A stretch of 64,000 nucleotides of DNA from Bacillota bacterium (GCA_023439545.1 JAEXNT010000011.1:1-64000), one strand, 5' to 3'. Counted from the stretch's first letter, positions 17,402-26,903 are shown. Numbers and translations are program-made. Notes: generated by a model from the sequence alone, not told the origin.

Positions 17402-18694
17402 TCAGAACCTTATTAGTTTTCTTTCCTTCATATATTTAAGTGCGATCATGATACCCAGTTTCACGTGCTCATAAACAAGACCGCCCTGCATGTAAGCCGT
17501 GTACGGCGGTTTCACCGGAGCGTCCGCGCTCAGTTCTATGGATGAACCCTGTATGAAAGCGCCCGCCGCCATGATGACGGGACTGTCATATCCCGGCATG
17601 TCCCAAGGCTCAGGCGTTACAAAAGCGTCAACTGGCGAGCCCTTCTGTATGCCCTGACAGAAGGCGATCATGCTCTCAGGATTATTGAACCTGATGGCCT
17701 GGATTATATCGCTCCTTTGCTGTTCAGGCTGCGGCGAAGACTCGAAGCCCAGTCTTTGCATAACTGCCGAGCAGAATACCGCTCCCTTTAGGCTCTCCGC
17801 AACGACATGAGGCGCCAGGAACAGACCCTGGAACAACAGTCTGTTGTTGCCCAGCGTCGCGCCCACCTTTCTGCCAAGTCCGGGCGTTGTCAGCCTGTAG
17901 GCCGCGTTCCGGACATACTTCTTTTTCCCGGCGATATAGCCTCCTGTCGGCGCCAGTCCGCCTCCCGGATTTTTTATCAGAGAACCCGCGATAATATCGG
18001 CTCCCGCCTCTATGGGTTCGGAAGCTTCGACGAATTCTCCGTAACAGTTGTCAATCATTATTATCGTTTTACTATTTAATTCTCTTATTACATCGATAAC
18101 CCTTTTAATTTCCCTTATATTTATCGCCGGTCTCCAGCCGTAGCCTCGCGAGCGCTGTATCAGCACCATTGTGGTTTTTTCGCTCACAGACGCCCTGACG
18201 GCGTTCAGATCGACCGTACCCTCTGCGGTCAGCTCAACCTGTCTGTATGAGATGCCGAAGTCCTTCAGGGAACCGGCTCCCTCGCCCCTAATGCCTATTA
18301 CCTCTTCAAGCGTGTCGTAAGGCTTGCCCGTTACCGAAAGCAGCTCGTCTCCCGGTCTGAGGTTTCCGTAGAGGCATACCGCAAGCGCCTGCGTGCCGGC
18401 GACTATCTGGTGTCTGACTAAAGCGTCCTCTGCCTTGAACACCGATGCATAAACAGCGTCCAGCACCTCCCTGCCCCTGTCGTCGTACCCGTAGCCCGTC
18501 GTGCCGCCAAAGTGGGAATCGCTGAGGTTGTGTTCCTGCATCGCTGCAATAACCTTGTACTGATTGATTTCCCTTACGGCTTCGATGTCCCTGAATGCAT
18601 CTCTTACATTATTTTCGGCTGTTTCTACTGTTTTGATAATGCTTTCATCTATACCGAACGTATTTTTCAAATAATTCTGGTATTCAATATTCAT
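17402..18694 (-). CDS. methionine gamma-lyase-like PLP enzyme (YnbB/aluminium resistance family)
   Basis: A 430-aa aminotransferase-fold enzyme of the Cys/Met-metabolism class (YnbB family). The Schiff-base lysine is in GSLIKNPGGGLAPTGGYIAG, near residue 240, and TIIMIDNCYGEFVE holds the PLP aspartate. The start ATG at 18694 follows AAGGGGAT; the frame extends upstream without a site. The substrate is unproven. The family is often annotated as methionine gamma-lyase or aluminium resistance protein. It heads the operon running into the ylm cluster. Confidence 0.85.
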   Translation of the reverse strand: MNIEYQNYLKNTFGIDESIIKTVETAENNVRDAFRDIEAVREINQYKVIAAMQEHNLSDSHFGGTTGYGYDDRGREVLDAVYASVFKAEDALVRHQIVAGTQALAVCLYGNLRPGDELLSVTGKPYDTLEEVIGIRGEGAGSLKDFGISYRQVELTAEGTVDLNAVRASVSEKTTMVLIQRSRGYGWRPAINIREIKRVIDVIRELNSKTIIMIDNCYGEFVEASEPIEAGADIIAGSLIKNPGGGLAPTGGYIAGKKKYVRNAAYRLTTPGLGRKVGATLGNNRLLFQGLFLAPHVVAESLKGAVFCSAVMQRLGFESSPQPEQQRSDIIQAIRFNNPESMIAFCQGIQKGSPVDAFVTPEPWDMPGYDSPVIMAAGAFIQGSSIELSADAPVKPPYTAYMQGGLVYEHVKLGIMIALKYMKERKLIRF

Positions 18695-18858
18695 TGTAAT
18701 GATCCCCTTAAGTCGTTTGATCGCAGATTTCGTCCGCGTATAATTTTCCAAGCGTACCATTTCATTTTATCCCACCCGGATAAGCATTTCAAGGAGTCCT
18801 TGAATTCAAAGCTTCTCTGCTGTAACATTAAAATACAATATTAACTGTGGTGGGAAAA

Positions 18859-19773
18859 ATGAGGTTACATTTAACAGTATCGTGTGAAGACGACAATAAG
18901 GAAGCCAAGCAGTTGCTAAAGGGGAAACTGCATATCTCGGAGAGGCTGATAAAAAAGCTCAAATATTCGGGTAAAATATTGCTCAATTCAACGCCTGTGC
19001 ATGTGAATGCAATAGTGCACGAGGGCGATCTTCTCGAAGCGTTCGTGGAATCGGACGAGTGTAATGAGGATATAATCCCGGAGCCTATGAACCTCGATAT
19101 ATTGTTCGAGGATGACAACCTTATTGCGATCAATAAGCCTCCGGATACGGTTGTCCATCCCACCTCGCTCCACCAATCCGGCACGGTTGCCAACGGGCTG
19201 ATGCACTATCTGCTGTCCAGGGGCGTTAAAACTCTGGTACGTCCCGTGAGCAGGCTGGATCGGGATACGTCGGGAATCATAGTATTCGCATTGAATCCGT
19301 TCATACAGGAAAACCTGGTCCGTCAGATGCACGATAAATTGTATTTAAAGGAATATATCGGCCTTGTGCACGGGCAGATGGAGAACGCTTCCGGCACTAT
19401 AGACCTTCCCATCGAAAGGCTGCCGGGCAGTTTGATGCTGCGCCATGTAACGCCTGACGGTGCGCCTTCTGTCACTCATTATGATGTGATCGAACAGTTT
19501 GAGGAAGCCTCATTTCTCAAATTCAAGCTTGAAACAGGCAGGACGCATCAAATACGCGTCCACTGCCAGGCGACCGGCCACCCACTTGTCGGCGATACGC
19601 TGTATGATCTCCCAGCCTTTGGGGACAGGCTTGCAGGCCTGATGGACAGGCAGGCGCTTCATTCATACAGGACCGCTTTTACCCACCCGTATACTAAAAA
19701 GGAAATGGAACTGAAAGCTCCGGTACCTACCGATATTCAGCATGCGCTGGAAATATTGAGAAATATCCGGTAA
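18859..19773 (+). CDS. RluA-family rRNA/tRNA pseudouridine synthase
   Basis: Converts uridine to pseudouridine in structured RNA, 305 aa. The catalytic Asp134 is in SRLDRDTSGIIVFAL. N-terminal residues 1-75 form an S4-like RNA-binding region. GRTHQIRVHCQATGHPLVGDTLY is the usual C-terminal motif. The frame begins with GTG-GTG inside the ribosome binding site GGTGGG, so the ATG at 18859 is the more likely start. The exact RNA target (RluD-like or a paralogue) cannot be read from sequence alone. Confidence 0.93.
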   Translation: MRLHLTVSCEDDNKEAKQLLKGKLHISERLIKKLKYSGKILLNSTPVHVNAIVHEGDLLEAFVESDECNEDIIPEPMNLDILFEDDNLIAINKPPDTVVHPTSLHQSGTVANGLMHYLLSRGVKTLVRPVSRLDRDTSGIIVFALNPFIQENLVRQMHDKLYLKEYIGLVHGQMENASGTIDLPIERLPGSLMLRHVTPDGAPSVTHYDVIEQFEEASFLKFKLETGRTHQIRVHCQATGHPLVGDTLYDLPAFGDRLAGLMDRQALHSYRTAFTHPYTKKEMELKAPVPTDIQHALEILRNIR

Positions 19774-19836
19774 AAATTTACTGTTACTTCCTTTTATGGT
19801 ACTATATATCATAGCAAGTTACTAGGGGGTATCAGA

Positions 19837-20427
19837 ATGGAAGTTCTGAAAGAGAGATACACGATCACCGAGTTGAGTGACATGTTACAGTTAACTGACC
19901 ATGCCCTGAGGTTTTATGAAAAGGAATTCGAGTTGACGGTCCCGAAGGATGAACGCGGAAGACGCTATTACACTGCCGATCTTGCCAATACGATGTACAA
20001 GATAAAGGTCATGAGGACCGAAGGGCTTGAAATAAAGGCAATAAAGAAGATCCTGCAGGACGAATCGGCCTTTGTTATGCCCCAGGCGTCGCCGGATACG
20101 AACCCTCCTGCTATCATAGTTCCCGATAATAAGGAATATGAGGCTATGCAGCTGATTTTCACCGAAATAGGAAAACAGCTTACAAAAGAGCTTTCGTTTG
20201 AAATCGATTCCGCCAAGGAGCATCTGAGCAGGGAAATTTCCAAAAGCAAGCTCGAGCTGGGGGCGTGTGTGGAAAACGGCATGAGGCGGCTTGAAAACAA
20301 AATGGAGAAGCATTACCAGGAAGTGGACAAAGCCCTGGGCGACTGGAGAAGCAAGAAGGGCAGGCATTCCCTGAAGGCGTTTTTCGCGAGGCTGTTCAGG
20401 AGAAGGTATAGTCAGGTCAGCCGTTAG
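19837..20427 (+). CDS. MerR-type transcriptional regulator
   Basis: A 196-aa protein with a MerR winged-helix DNA-binding head (about residues 6-75: ITELSDMLQLTDHALRFYEK, then DERGRRYY). An extended coiled coil follows (about 105-175), with a strongly basic C-terminus and no obvious ligand pocket or cysteine pair. Such regulators occur in Clostridia without known targets. It has an AGGGGGT site 5 nt upstream of the ATG and lies 63 bp after the RluA-type gene, probably with its own promoter. Confidence 0.8.
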   Translation: MEVLKERYTITELSDMLQLTDHALRFYEKEFELTVPKDERGRRYYTADLANTMYKIKVMRTEGLEIKAIKKILQDESAFVMPQASPDTNPPAIIVPDNKEYEAMQLIFTEIGKQLTKELSFEIDSAKEHLSREISKSKLELGACVENGMRRLENKMEKHYQEVDKALGDWRSKKGRHSLKAFFARLFRRRYSQVSR

Positions 20428-20451
20428 ACTGTAGTAATCCCGCTTATCAAA

Positions 20452-20883
20452 TCAGTCTGCCATTAATTTTTCAAAGGCTTCTCTGCCTTTTAGTGCAACT
20501 CGCCCATCATCATCTGACGCTACACCGCTCACTCCTATTGCTCCTATGACATTACCTTCATACATCAATGGTATGCCCCCTTCAATAGGCATACAGTCAG
20601 GCAAACTCAGCACCCCAATGTTCCCGCTCCCCTCAGCCAGCAGTTTCTCATGAAATGTGGTATTTCGTCGGTAATATGCCGCATGGAAGGCTTTCTTTTG
20701 TGCTATAACTAACGCTGCATTTGTTGTGTTATCCCTTCTTATAAAATGTATTAATTCCCCTCTATCATCCGTCACTGCGATAGCTACAGCCCAACCGTTA
20801 TTCTCAGCTTCAGCTTCGGCGGCAGAAGAGATAACTTTAGCGGCTTCAAGAGTCAATGTGGCTTTCATATACAATTTATTCAC
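20452..20883 (-). CDS. GlcG/HbpS family haem-binding-like protein
   Basis: A 143-aa single-domain protein of the GlcG/HbpS (DUF336) family. It shows the NGWAVAIAVTDDRGELIHFIR segment and the GGIPLMYEGNVIGAIGVSG loop. Members bind haem or act as cobalamin-related cofactors; the function here is unknown. It starts at GTG 20883, with GGAG about 10 nt upstream. It is divergent from a LysR-type gene, which is often the regulator of such genes, but that gene carries a frameshift here. Confidence 0.8.
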   Translation of the reverse strand: MNKLYMKATLTLEAAKVISSAAEAEAENNGWAVAIAVTDDRGELIHFIRRDNTTNAALVIAQKKAFHAAYYRRNTTFHEKLLAEGSGNIGVLSLPDCMPIEGGIPLMYEGNVIGAIGVSGVASDDDGRVALKGREAFEKLMAD

Positions 20884-21187
20884 TAACTGTTCACTCCTAA
20901 TTCTATATTCTATTACTTTCTATTTCCGAAATATCTCAAGTTTGTTTAAATCAACCTGATATATCCAAGCTTTTATAATTCCTAAAACCCTCAAATATTC
21001 CCAAAGGCGATCATCTCTTGATACAGGAACAAAAATGCATCCCAAAAAATAATCTTTACAGGATATTTTTCATGCATATTAGGTAATTACAATTTTTATT
21101 ATAAAAGAGGTTTTTCTATTTGTATAACGAATATATTTAATAGCTACTATCGAAAATATTAATTATAAATAAGAAGTGATTTGATGT
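20884..21187. other. AT-rich divergent intergenic region
   Basis: About 300 bp between the GlcG-like gene and the LysR-type gene. It is AT-rich and must carry both promoters. No gene-sized ORF, RNA signature or clear palindrome was seen. LysR regulators usually bind such divergent regions. Confidence 0.5.
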
Positions 21188-22050
21188 ATGGACTACGATC
21201 TTTTAATAACCTTTATCTGCTTAGCTAAGCTGAAAAGCTTTACTAAAGCAGCTGCTCAGCTCCATGTGGTTCAGTCTACCATCACCAGCAGGATAAAACA
21301 CCTGGAATATCATATAGGAGAAACCCTGTTTATCCGGACAAATAAGAATGTGGAATTGACGAGTGCGGGGGAAACTTTTCTTCCCTACGCAAACAGTTGA
21401 TAAGTGTACAAGAATCTGCTATTTTCCGGCTTAGAGCTCTGGAATTATTCAAAGATTCACTTAATGTCGGTGCTGTACACTCTATTTATGATTGCCATGT
21501 ACAGGACATGATTCTTAAATATTTGCAGCAAAATAAAAAAATTGCAGTGAAAGTTACCATTGAACACAGTGAAGAACTGATGCAAATGCTTCATGAGGAT
21601 CAGTTAGATATTGCATTTACATATTGGGACATCAAATCTCCTAAATTCATATGTAAGCCTTTCCATAGTGATAAAATCATACTGGTTACCGGTTCACAAA
21701 ACAGGGCCATCACACGCGGTATCACAGACGACGAGCTTAGAGAGCTGCCTTTATTGTGCTCTGCGATTCTGACTGCCCCGTTTCAGGAATGGTTCTATTC
21801 AATTTTCCCGAAAAACTATGTATATCCACTGGATATCAACATTAGCAGCAGCATCATTAAATTTTTAAAAGAAGGAATTGGCTTTAGCTTCATGATGGAG
21901 TCTGCCGCCAGGAGGTTCCTGGAAGAAGGCTCACTAGTGGAAGTAACGCTTCTCGGCAGCACACCGCCAAGCATGGAAAGTTATATGTTAATAAATAATC
22001 AGCGAATTAATTCGGTAGCAGTAAGTCAATGGCTGACTGACTTTCGTTAG
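21188..22050 (+). pseudogene. LysR-type transcriptional regulator, frameshifted
   Basis: A LysR regulator split into two frames. The first (21188-21400) encodes the complete winged-helix DNA-binding domain (MDYDLLITFICLAKLKSF onward) and stops at TGA 21398-21400. The second, in another frame from about 21395, continues with the ligand-binding domain (residues ending in WLTDFR). Inserting one base in the AAAC run at about 21391-21394 would restore the usual YAxQLIS linker. It is either a one-base deletion in the genome or a sequencing error. If real, the product would lack the effector domain. Confidence 0.85.
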
Positions 22051-22101
22051 GCCGCAAGAATCCTGAAACGCTCAGTATATACCAGTTCTATCTCTTTGCT
22101 C

Positions 22102-22617
22102 TCAATTACTGCCGCTGGTATTGTTGTTCAGCCTGCGGGGTTTTCTTTTCTTAACCGTTTTATTTTTGAAATCATTCGAAATGATGCTGATGTTGCCGTC
22201 CGTTTCAAGAATGGCCAGATCGACGTCTTCTATAAGCGAGACCCCGTGTTCCCTTACCGCCTCTTTCAACTCATCCAGCGTAAACTTCACCTTCACCATG
22301 TTTTTATGATTTATCTCGCCCTTGTAAACTAAAATGACAGGTTCGCCTTGAATTATCTGTCCCAGCTTCGGAAATTTGTACAGTATCAGCTTGAATAGAT
22401 AGTTGAAGGCGAAAAGAGTGCCGGCGGCGACAAGTCCGCCCAATAATGTCGTATCCGGCCCCACCATCGCATTCTGGACCGCATTGCTTATAAGAAGTAT
22501 GAAAACCAGGTCGACAACTGACAGCTGGGACAATTCCTTCTTCCCGAACAATCTGATCGCGATTACAATGAATAGATATATCGTTGCCGAACTAAGTACT
22601 ATGTTCCAATATTGCAT
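22102..22617 (-). CDS. DUF421 (YetF-like) membrane protein
   Basis: A 171-aa protein of the DUF421/YetF family, with three transmembrane segments in the first 80 residues and a soluble C-terminal domain (QIIQGEPVILVYKGEI through LIEDVDLAILETDGNISII). Spore formers carry many such proteins; some affect germination or membrane properties, but the role here is unknown. It starts after AAGGGG. It is followed by the divergently transcribed regulators and preceded by a kinase-like gene. Confidence 0.85.
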   Translation of the reverse strand: MQYWNIVLSSATIYLFIVIAIRLFGKKELSQLSVVDLVFILLISNAVQNAMVGPDTTLLGGLVAAGTLFAFNYLFKLILYKFPKLGQIIQGEPVILVYKGEINHKNMVKVKFTLDELKEAVREHGVSLIEDVDLAILETDGNISIISNDFKNKTVKKRKPRRLNNNTSGSN

Positions 22618-22638
22618 GTCGATCGCCCCTTGGCTTTT

Positions 22639-23154
22639 TTACTTTTTCTGCATATTCAAACCCGCTATTTCCATTATCCCTGCTGCAGCTTCATCAGCCG
22701 ACAGCATTGATATGTCGAAAGTTGGATAATTTACATCGGCATAAGCTCCCCTTGAAACTTCCAAAGCTCGTCGTATTCTCCCGTTATCCCGTCCGTCGAA
22801 ATTCATGCGACGTATATTCTCAGCTTCGCTGCTAACCAACAGCAGTGGTATGAAATTGTATTCATAACCGGCTATATCTTCGATTATACCATTAAATATT
22901 TCCCTGCGTCGTCCGTGTAGTCCATAAGAAAATATGACTGTCTGCACAGCCGGACAATCAAAATAATTCCTGACCATACATGATATATTCCTTTGGATTG
23001 CGGGTATGGTATCGTCGTTCAAAACAAAAGGATTCATGGCTCTGCACGAATCCGAATCGACATAAGCCGAGTTAGCGAGTCTTTTTAATATCGATCTGCA
23101 TATCGTAGTTTTACCGATTCCATTAGGTCCGCAAATAAACAAAAGGTTTTTCAT
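22639..23154 (-). CDS. P-loop nucleotide kinase-like protein
   Basis: A 171-aa P-loop protein beginning MKNLLFICGPNGIGKTTICR, a clear Walker A for ATP or GTP. Size and fold fit a small-molecule kinase (AAA/shikimate-kinase-like). A DSDSCRAMN motif follows where a substrate base is expected. The substrate is not recognisable. It may be cotranscribed with the DUF421 gene 21 bp downstream, and the Shine-Dalgarno is weak. Confidence 0.65.
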   Translation of the reverse strand: MKNLLFICGPNGIGKTTICRSILKRLANSAYVDSDSCRAMNPFVLNDDTIPAIQRNISCMVRNYFDCPAVQTVIFSYGLHGRRREIFNGIIEDIAGYEYNFIPLLLVSSEAENIRRMNFDGRDNGRIRRALEVSRGAYADVNYPTFDISMLSADEAAAGIMEIAGLNMQKK

Positions 23155-23289
23155 TCAGTTATCCTTTGCCAACTCGACGAGATAGCTATAACCGTGCTTA
23201 TGTACATGGCAAAAACCTCCGATCACATGATGTATGGTATAAGGAGCCCGTGTAAAGACAAGGTTTCGCCAATACGATCGCGCATATGT

Positions 23290-23811
23290 CTATTCTATAA
23301 AGTGGCATATATCCAGTATTATGTTGCCCTTGTCATCGGGAGTCGTAAAACGTGGGCAGCCATAACGCTCAAAAAACCACCAGGCGCCTTTTCCGTCAGG
23401 AATTATTTTGTACCCTTTTTCCATTAATCTGGCCGAACACTCATCTTCTCTGCCATAAACCTCTTCTTCTTTTCCATAAACCCAGCAAACGCCCAAGGTG
23501 CTTTCCGGGAAATCAACATATCCGTAGCTCTCTAGAACAGCTGCATCATCAGGAGTAAACATTCCTGTCCAGTACTCGAACGGTTCGCCCTCTTTCCACC
23601 GCATAAGTCCCAAATAGGCGTCGGCATCGGCATATACTTCTTTGAAACCGGGATTTATGAGCCTTTCAATTGCGCCAAACCAACCATTACTGAACCATTC
23701 ACCCCATTTTGAACCGAAGCTTCCGTCTACACGGTCGGAATCACTGTACTTTTTGCCGATAAATCTAGTTGCAGGTACTTTCTGTTTATACGTATTGATA
23801 ATCTCCGTCAT
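23290..23811 (-). CDS. GyrI/effector-binding-like protein
   Basis: A 174-aa single-domain protein whose pattern (VPATRFIGKKYSDSD, LGVCWVYGKEEE, RYGCPRF) resembles the GyrI-like or AraC-type effector-binding fold. It has no DNA-binding domain. The TTG one codon upstream lacks a spaced site, while ATG at 23811 has GGAG at a normal distance. Related stand-alone domains bind hydrophobic drugs or act as hydrolases. The actual role is unknown. Confidence 0.6.
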   Translation of the reverse strand: MTEIINTYKQKVPATRFIGKKYSDSDRVDGSFGSKWGEWFSNGWFGAIERLINPGFKEVYADADAYLGLMRWKEGEPFEYWTGMFTPDDAAVLESYGYVDFPESTLGVCWVYGKEEEVYGREDECSARLMEKGYKIIPDGKGAWWFFERYGCPRFTTPDDKGNIILDICHFIE

Positions 23812-23854
23812 CAAAATTACTCCTTCATTACAAAATTATAAACATGCGATTTTA

Positions 23855-24241
23855 TTAAACAAATAAGCACCACCAGACGCCATACTTATCAACCAGCTCT
23901 ACTCCGCAGGGGCTGAAAAACAATTCGCCGAAAGGCGTTATGATTTCAGCGCCGTCGAACAAGGTTTCATATGCCTTCCGAACCTTGTCTTCCTGCCCCT
24001 CTCCAAATTGAATGCAAAATTGCATTGTATTTCCCGTAACCCTTCTATTTCCGCCAGCCCTGGCGGTGTCGAGCGCTTCGCCGACTGCAATGGCCTGTCC
24101 GCCAACATCAAGCTCCCTATGAATGACTTTGCCATTTTCATCTATATCCTGAAAACCTATACTAGCGTCAAACGCCTTTTTGTAAAATTCAAAAGCTTCG
24201 TCGCTCCCTTTTACATAAATCTGAAGTATTGATCTGAACAT
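23855..24241 (-). CDS. VOC (PhnB/glyoxalase-fold) protein
   Basis: A 128-aa vicinal-oxygen-chelate protein of the PhnB type: ILQIYVKGSDEAFEFYKKAF at the start, then IHRELDVGGQAIAVGE and FFSPCGVELVDKYGVWW. Such proteins can be dioxygenase-like, antibiotic-binding or of unknown function. No metal-ligand set is certain. It has GGAGG 7 nt before the ATG. It lies downstream of the spo0A terminator and appears to be an accessory gene. Confidence 0.8.
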   Translation of the reverse strand: MFRSILQIYVKGSDEAFEFYKKAFDASIGFQDIDENGKVIHRELDVGGQAIAVGEALDTARAGGNRRVTGNTMQFCIQFGEGQEDKVRKAYETLFDGAEIITPFGELFFSPCGVELVDKYGVWWCLFV

Positions 24242-24324
24242 ACATGATCCTCCTTTGAATGAGCCCCTCTCATGAATGTTATATTATGGTAACCGACATG
24301 TCAAGAATACCCTGATAATCAAGT

Positions 24325-24362
24325 ATAAAAATACCACCCAATCAATCTGGATGGTATTTTAT
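24325..24362 (-). terminator. terminator after spo0A
   Basis: AAAATACCACCC and GGATGGTATTTTA form a stem with a T-rich 3' side on the minus strand, about 50 bp beyond the spo0A stop. It separates spo0A from the downstream VOC gene. Confidence 0.75.
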
Positions 24363-24412
24363 ATAAATTATTCATTATTGCAATCCATTTGGTCAAACTC
24401 GCCTCAAAACCC

Positions 24413-25216
24413 TCAGCTGACCTTCATCTCAAGGCGCAGCTTGTCGGCGACCATGGCTATGAATTCGGAATTGGTGGGCTTGCCCTTGCCGATGCTGACA
24501 GTATAGCCGAACAGTGAATCTATCGCATCCACCTGTCCTCTGCTCCAGGCAACTTCTATCGCATGTCTTATCGCTCTTTCGACACGGCTTGGAGTGGTGT
24601 TGTATTCACGAGCGATCGAAGGATAAAGCTGTTTCGTTATTGAATTGATAATGTCGAGATCCTTGACTACCATCATTATTGCGTCGCGCAGATACTGGTA
24701 ACCCTTAATATGTGCGGGCACGCCTATCTCATGCATTATATTGGTGACTTCCACCTCGAGATTCCTCTGAACGGGAACATGGTAAGAGGACTTGGTTTCC
24801 ATCATATGCTCGGACCTGATAACTGGATTGTGATTGGAGTCCTTCAATTGCCTTATTCGTGAAACAAGCACGTCCATGTCGAACGGTTTCACTATGTAAT
24901 ACTCCGCCCCGAGCGCGAGAGCCCTTTGAGTTATCTTGTCCTGTCCGACAGCCGAAAGTATTATGAATAACGGACGTTTTTTAAGCTGAACGCCTCTCAG
25001 TTTTTCCAATACACCCAGCCCGTCAAGATGCGGCATTATAATATCGAGTATGGCAATATCCGGCATTCTATCGGTAATCAGGTCACAAGCTTCGTTACCG
25101 TCCTTTGCCATTCCGACGACTTCGATATCGCCCTGGCTGTTAAGGTATTCACAAAGGATATCACTGAATTCTTTATTGTCATCTGCTATGACAATTTGTA
25201 TTTTTCTTTCCAGCAA
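24413..25216 (-). CDS. spo0A: sporulation master regulator Spo0A
   Basis: Response regulator that commits the cell to sporulation once phosphorylated by the phosphorelay. It is 267 aa. The receiver domain has Asp12/Asp13 in the VIADDN motif and the phospho-acceptor Asp58 in ILDIIMPH. The C-terminal DNA-binding domain has the recognition helix region YNTTPSRVERAIRHAIEVAW and ends in GKPTNSEFIAMVADKLRLE. The start codon is TTG, 8 nt after GGAGGGGG. It follows spoIVB, the order conserved in spore formers. Confidence 0.97.
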   Translation of the reverse strand: MLERKIQIVIADDNKEFSDILCEYLNSQGDIEVVGMAKDGNEACDLITDRMPDIAILDIIMPHLDGLGVLEKLRGVQLKKRPLFIILSAVGQDKITQRALALGAEYYIVKPFDMDVLVSRIRQLKDSNHNPVIRSEHMMETKSSYHVPVQRNLEVEVTNIMHEIGVPAHIKGYQYLRDAIMMVVKDLDIINSITKQLYPSIAREYNTTPSRVERAIRHAIEVAWSRGQVDAIDSLFGYTVSIGKGKPTNSEFIAMVADKLRLEMKVS

Positions 25217-25531
25217 TCGAATTCCCCCTCCAATTCATTCATTACAGCTTCATATGATGTCACCATTTTATTTTAGTTTGGAATTTTTATCAAGTATTAT
25301 TTTATCTTTAATTCCAATTATTGATTGTATATCGGTTTATTTTTGGGCTATAAAATCGCGAAAAGGCTTTATTCAAGCCTTTTCTCTTTTTTACATCAAT
25401 TTGCGATTTTTGCATTATATGTTTGCGGCCGCTTTATTAATTTCCTTGATTTGCCGGTTTATTTCCTGCTGGCGCTAAACATCCTTCCTTGGATGTTTTA
25501 GCGGTAATTCGCGCCGTCGGCGCTAAACATC
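25217..25531. other. spoIVB-spo0A intergenic region
   Basis: About 315 bp that must contain the spo0A promoter. It holds two structures: a hairpin GAAAAGGCTT/AAGCCTTTTC at 25357-25392, and the repeat at 25471-25533 (separate entry). No ORF was found. No sigma-H or Spo0A box was called with confidence. Confidence 0.55.
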
Positions 25532-25533
25532 CT
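25471..25533. repeat. GGCGCTAAACATCCT repeat pair with stem-loop
   Basis: GGCGCTAAACATCCT occurs at 25471-25485 and 25519-25533. In the first copy GCTAAACATCC pairs with GGATGTTTTAGC (25491-25502) to give a stem-loop. The second copy overlaps the spoIVB stop codon. It may work as the spoIVB terminator. Confidence 0.75.
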
Positions 25534-26815
25534 ATATGGACGTATTTTTCAGCATGGTTTCAATAAATATCCCGTAGCCTCTTGTCGGGTCGTTAACAAG
25601 GACATGCGTCACCGCTCCGATGATCTTGCCGTTCTGAATTATAGGGCTGCCCGACATTCCCTGCACTATCCCGCCGGTCGTGTTTAGCAGGCGTTCATCG
25701 GTCACCTTTATGATCATCCCTTTGGAGCCGTTCAGGTTCTGCCTTGAAACTTTTTGGATCATTATATCGTATTCTTCGATTTTTTTGCCGTCGATATTCG
25801 ATAGTATCGTTGCGGGTCCTTCGGTTATCTCGGCTCTGACTCCTACGGGATATATCCTCCCCGGTATCTTCGCGACGGACCCCCGTTCGATCTTGCCGTA
25901 AATGCCTATGTTGCTGTTTGTCTGTATAACGCCGAGTTTTGTGCCCTCCGAGAATATGCCCTTCAATTCCCCCGGATCACCCTGCGTTCCCTTTTTTACG
26001 CCCAAAATGTTTGATTCCATTATTTCTCCCGACTCCACCGACATGAGCGTGCCGGTGTCTATATCGGTTATGCCGTGCCCGAGAGCTCCGAACCTGCCTG
26101 TTTTCATATCGTAGTAAGTAAGCGTGCCTATACCTGCAGTGCTGTCTCTTACCCATAGGCCAATGTGATATTTGTTATCGTCCGAAGACATTACAGGAGA
26201 AACCATAGCATCAACTGTTTCATTACCCGAGCTGTAACTGATTTTCAACGGCTGCCCGTCACTCTGTTCAATAATGTCTATAAGCTCCTCGATACTTCCT
26301 ATAAGCCTGTCATTAATGGAAACGATCTTATATCCGGGCCTGATTCCGGTGTTTCTTACGGGGATTAACTTCTGCCCATTGCTTTCGACGTCCGAAATGC
26401 CTATTACGAGTATGCCGTCGAGCTTGATCTTGACCCCTATGGTATTACCGCACGCAACAACCTGCTTGTTCGAAACTATATCCACATTTACCGTTTTTAC
26501 CGGCAGAACGCCGAAAAAGCGCAAGTTCAGCTTTACGCTGCCTCCCCTGTCCGAACTGATGGATACAGGCTTTGAAACAATAGGATTATTTGAAACCTCA
26601 AGGTTTTTGCCGTTTATTTCAATGATGCCTTCCGTATCGGCTTTTATGCTGATCGGGAAAATACTGTCTATATTATAGGTATATTCCTCTCCTTCTATCA
26701 GTATCATCTCGCCCGGTACGGTCAGCTGGACCTTTATATAAGATACTGCTATTACAGTAAGGGCTGAAATTGCAACAACTACAAGTGCTTTCCTCAAAAA
26801 TGTCAGTTTCCTCAT
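25532..26815 (-). CDS. spoIVB: SpoIVB intramembrane-signalling serine peptidase
   Basis: A secreted S55 serine peptidase made in the forespore that triggers pro-sigma-K processing, 427 aa. It has an N-terminal membrane anchor (about residues 10-28), a PDZ domain (about 140-200, LIPVRNTGIRPGYKIVSIND), and the S55 peptidase domain with its catalytic residues in LGHGITD (His, about residue 248) and GMSGSPII (Ser, about 388). It has a GGAGG 7 nt before the ATG and lies between recN and spo0A, the conserved order. Confidence 0.96.
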   Translation of the reverse strand: MRKLTFLRKALVVVAISALTVIAVSYIKVQLTVPGEMILIEGEEYTYNIDSIFPISIKADTEGIIEINGKNLEVSNNPIVSKPVSISSDRGGSVKLNLRFFGVLPVKTVNVDIVSNKQVVACGNTIGVKIKLDGILVIGISDVESNGQKLIPVRNTGIRPGYKIVSINDRLIGSIEELIDIIEQSDGQPLKISYSSGNETVDAMVSPVMSSDDNKYHIGLWVRDSTAGIGTLTYYDMKTGRFGALGHGITDIDTGTLMSVESGEIMESNILGVKKGTQGDPGELKGIFSEGTKLGVIQTNSNIGIYGKIERGSVAKIPGRIYPVGVRAEITEGPATILSNIDGKKIEEYDIMIQKVSRQNLNGSKGMIIKVTDERLLNTTGGIVQGMSGSPIIQNGKIIGAVTHVLVNDPTRGYGIFIETMLKNTSI

Positions 26816-26903
26816 TGTTCAACCTCCTGCAAGTAAGTTAACCTTTTGCAAAATCATTTATTCAAACAAATAAATGAACAGGAGGTAAAAATGAATAAAA
26901 GCA

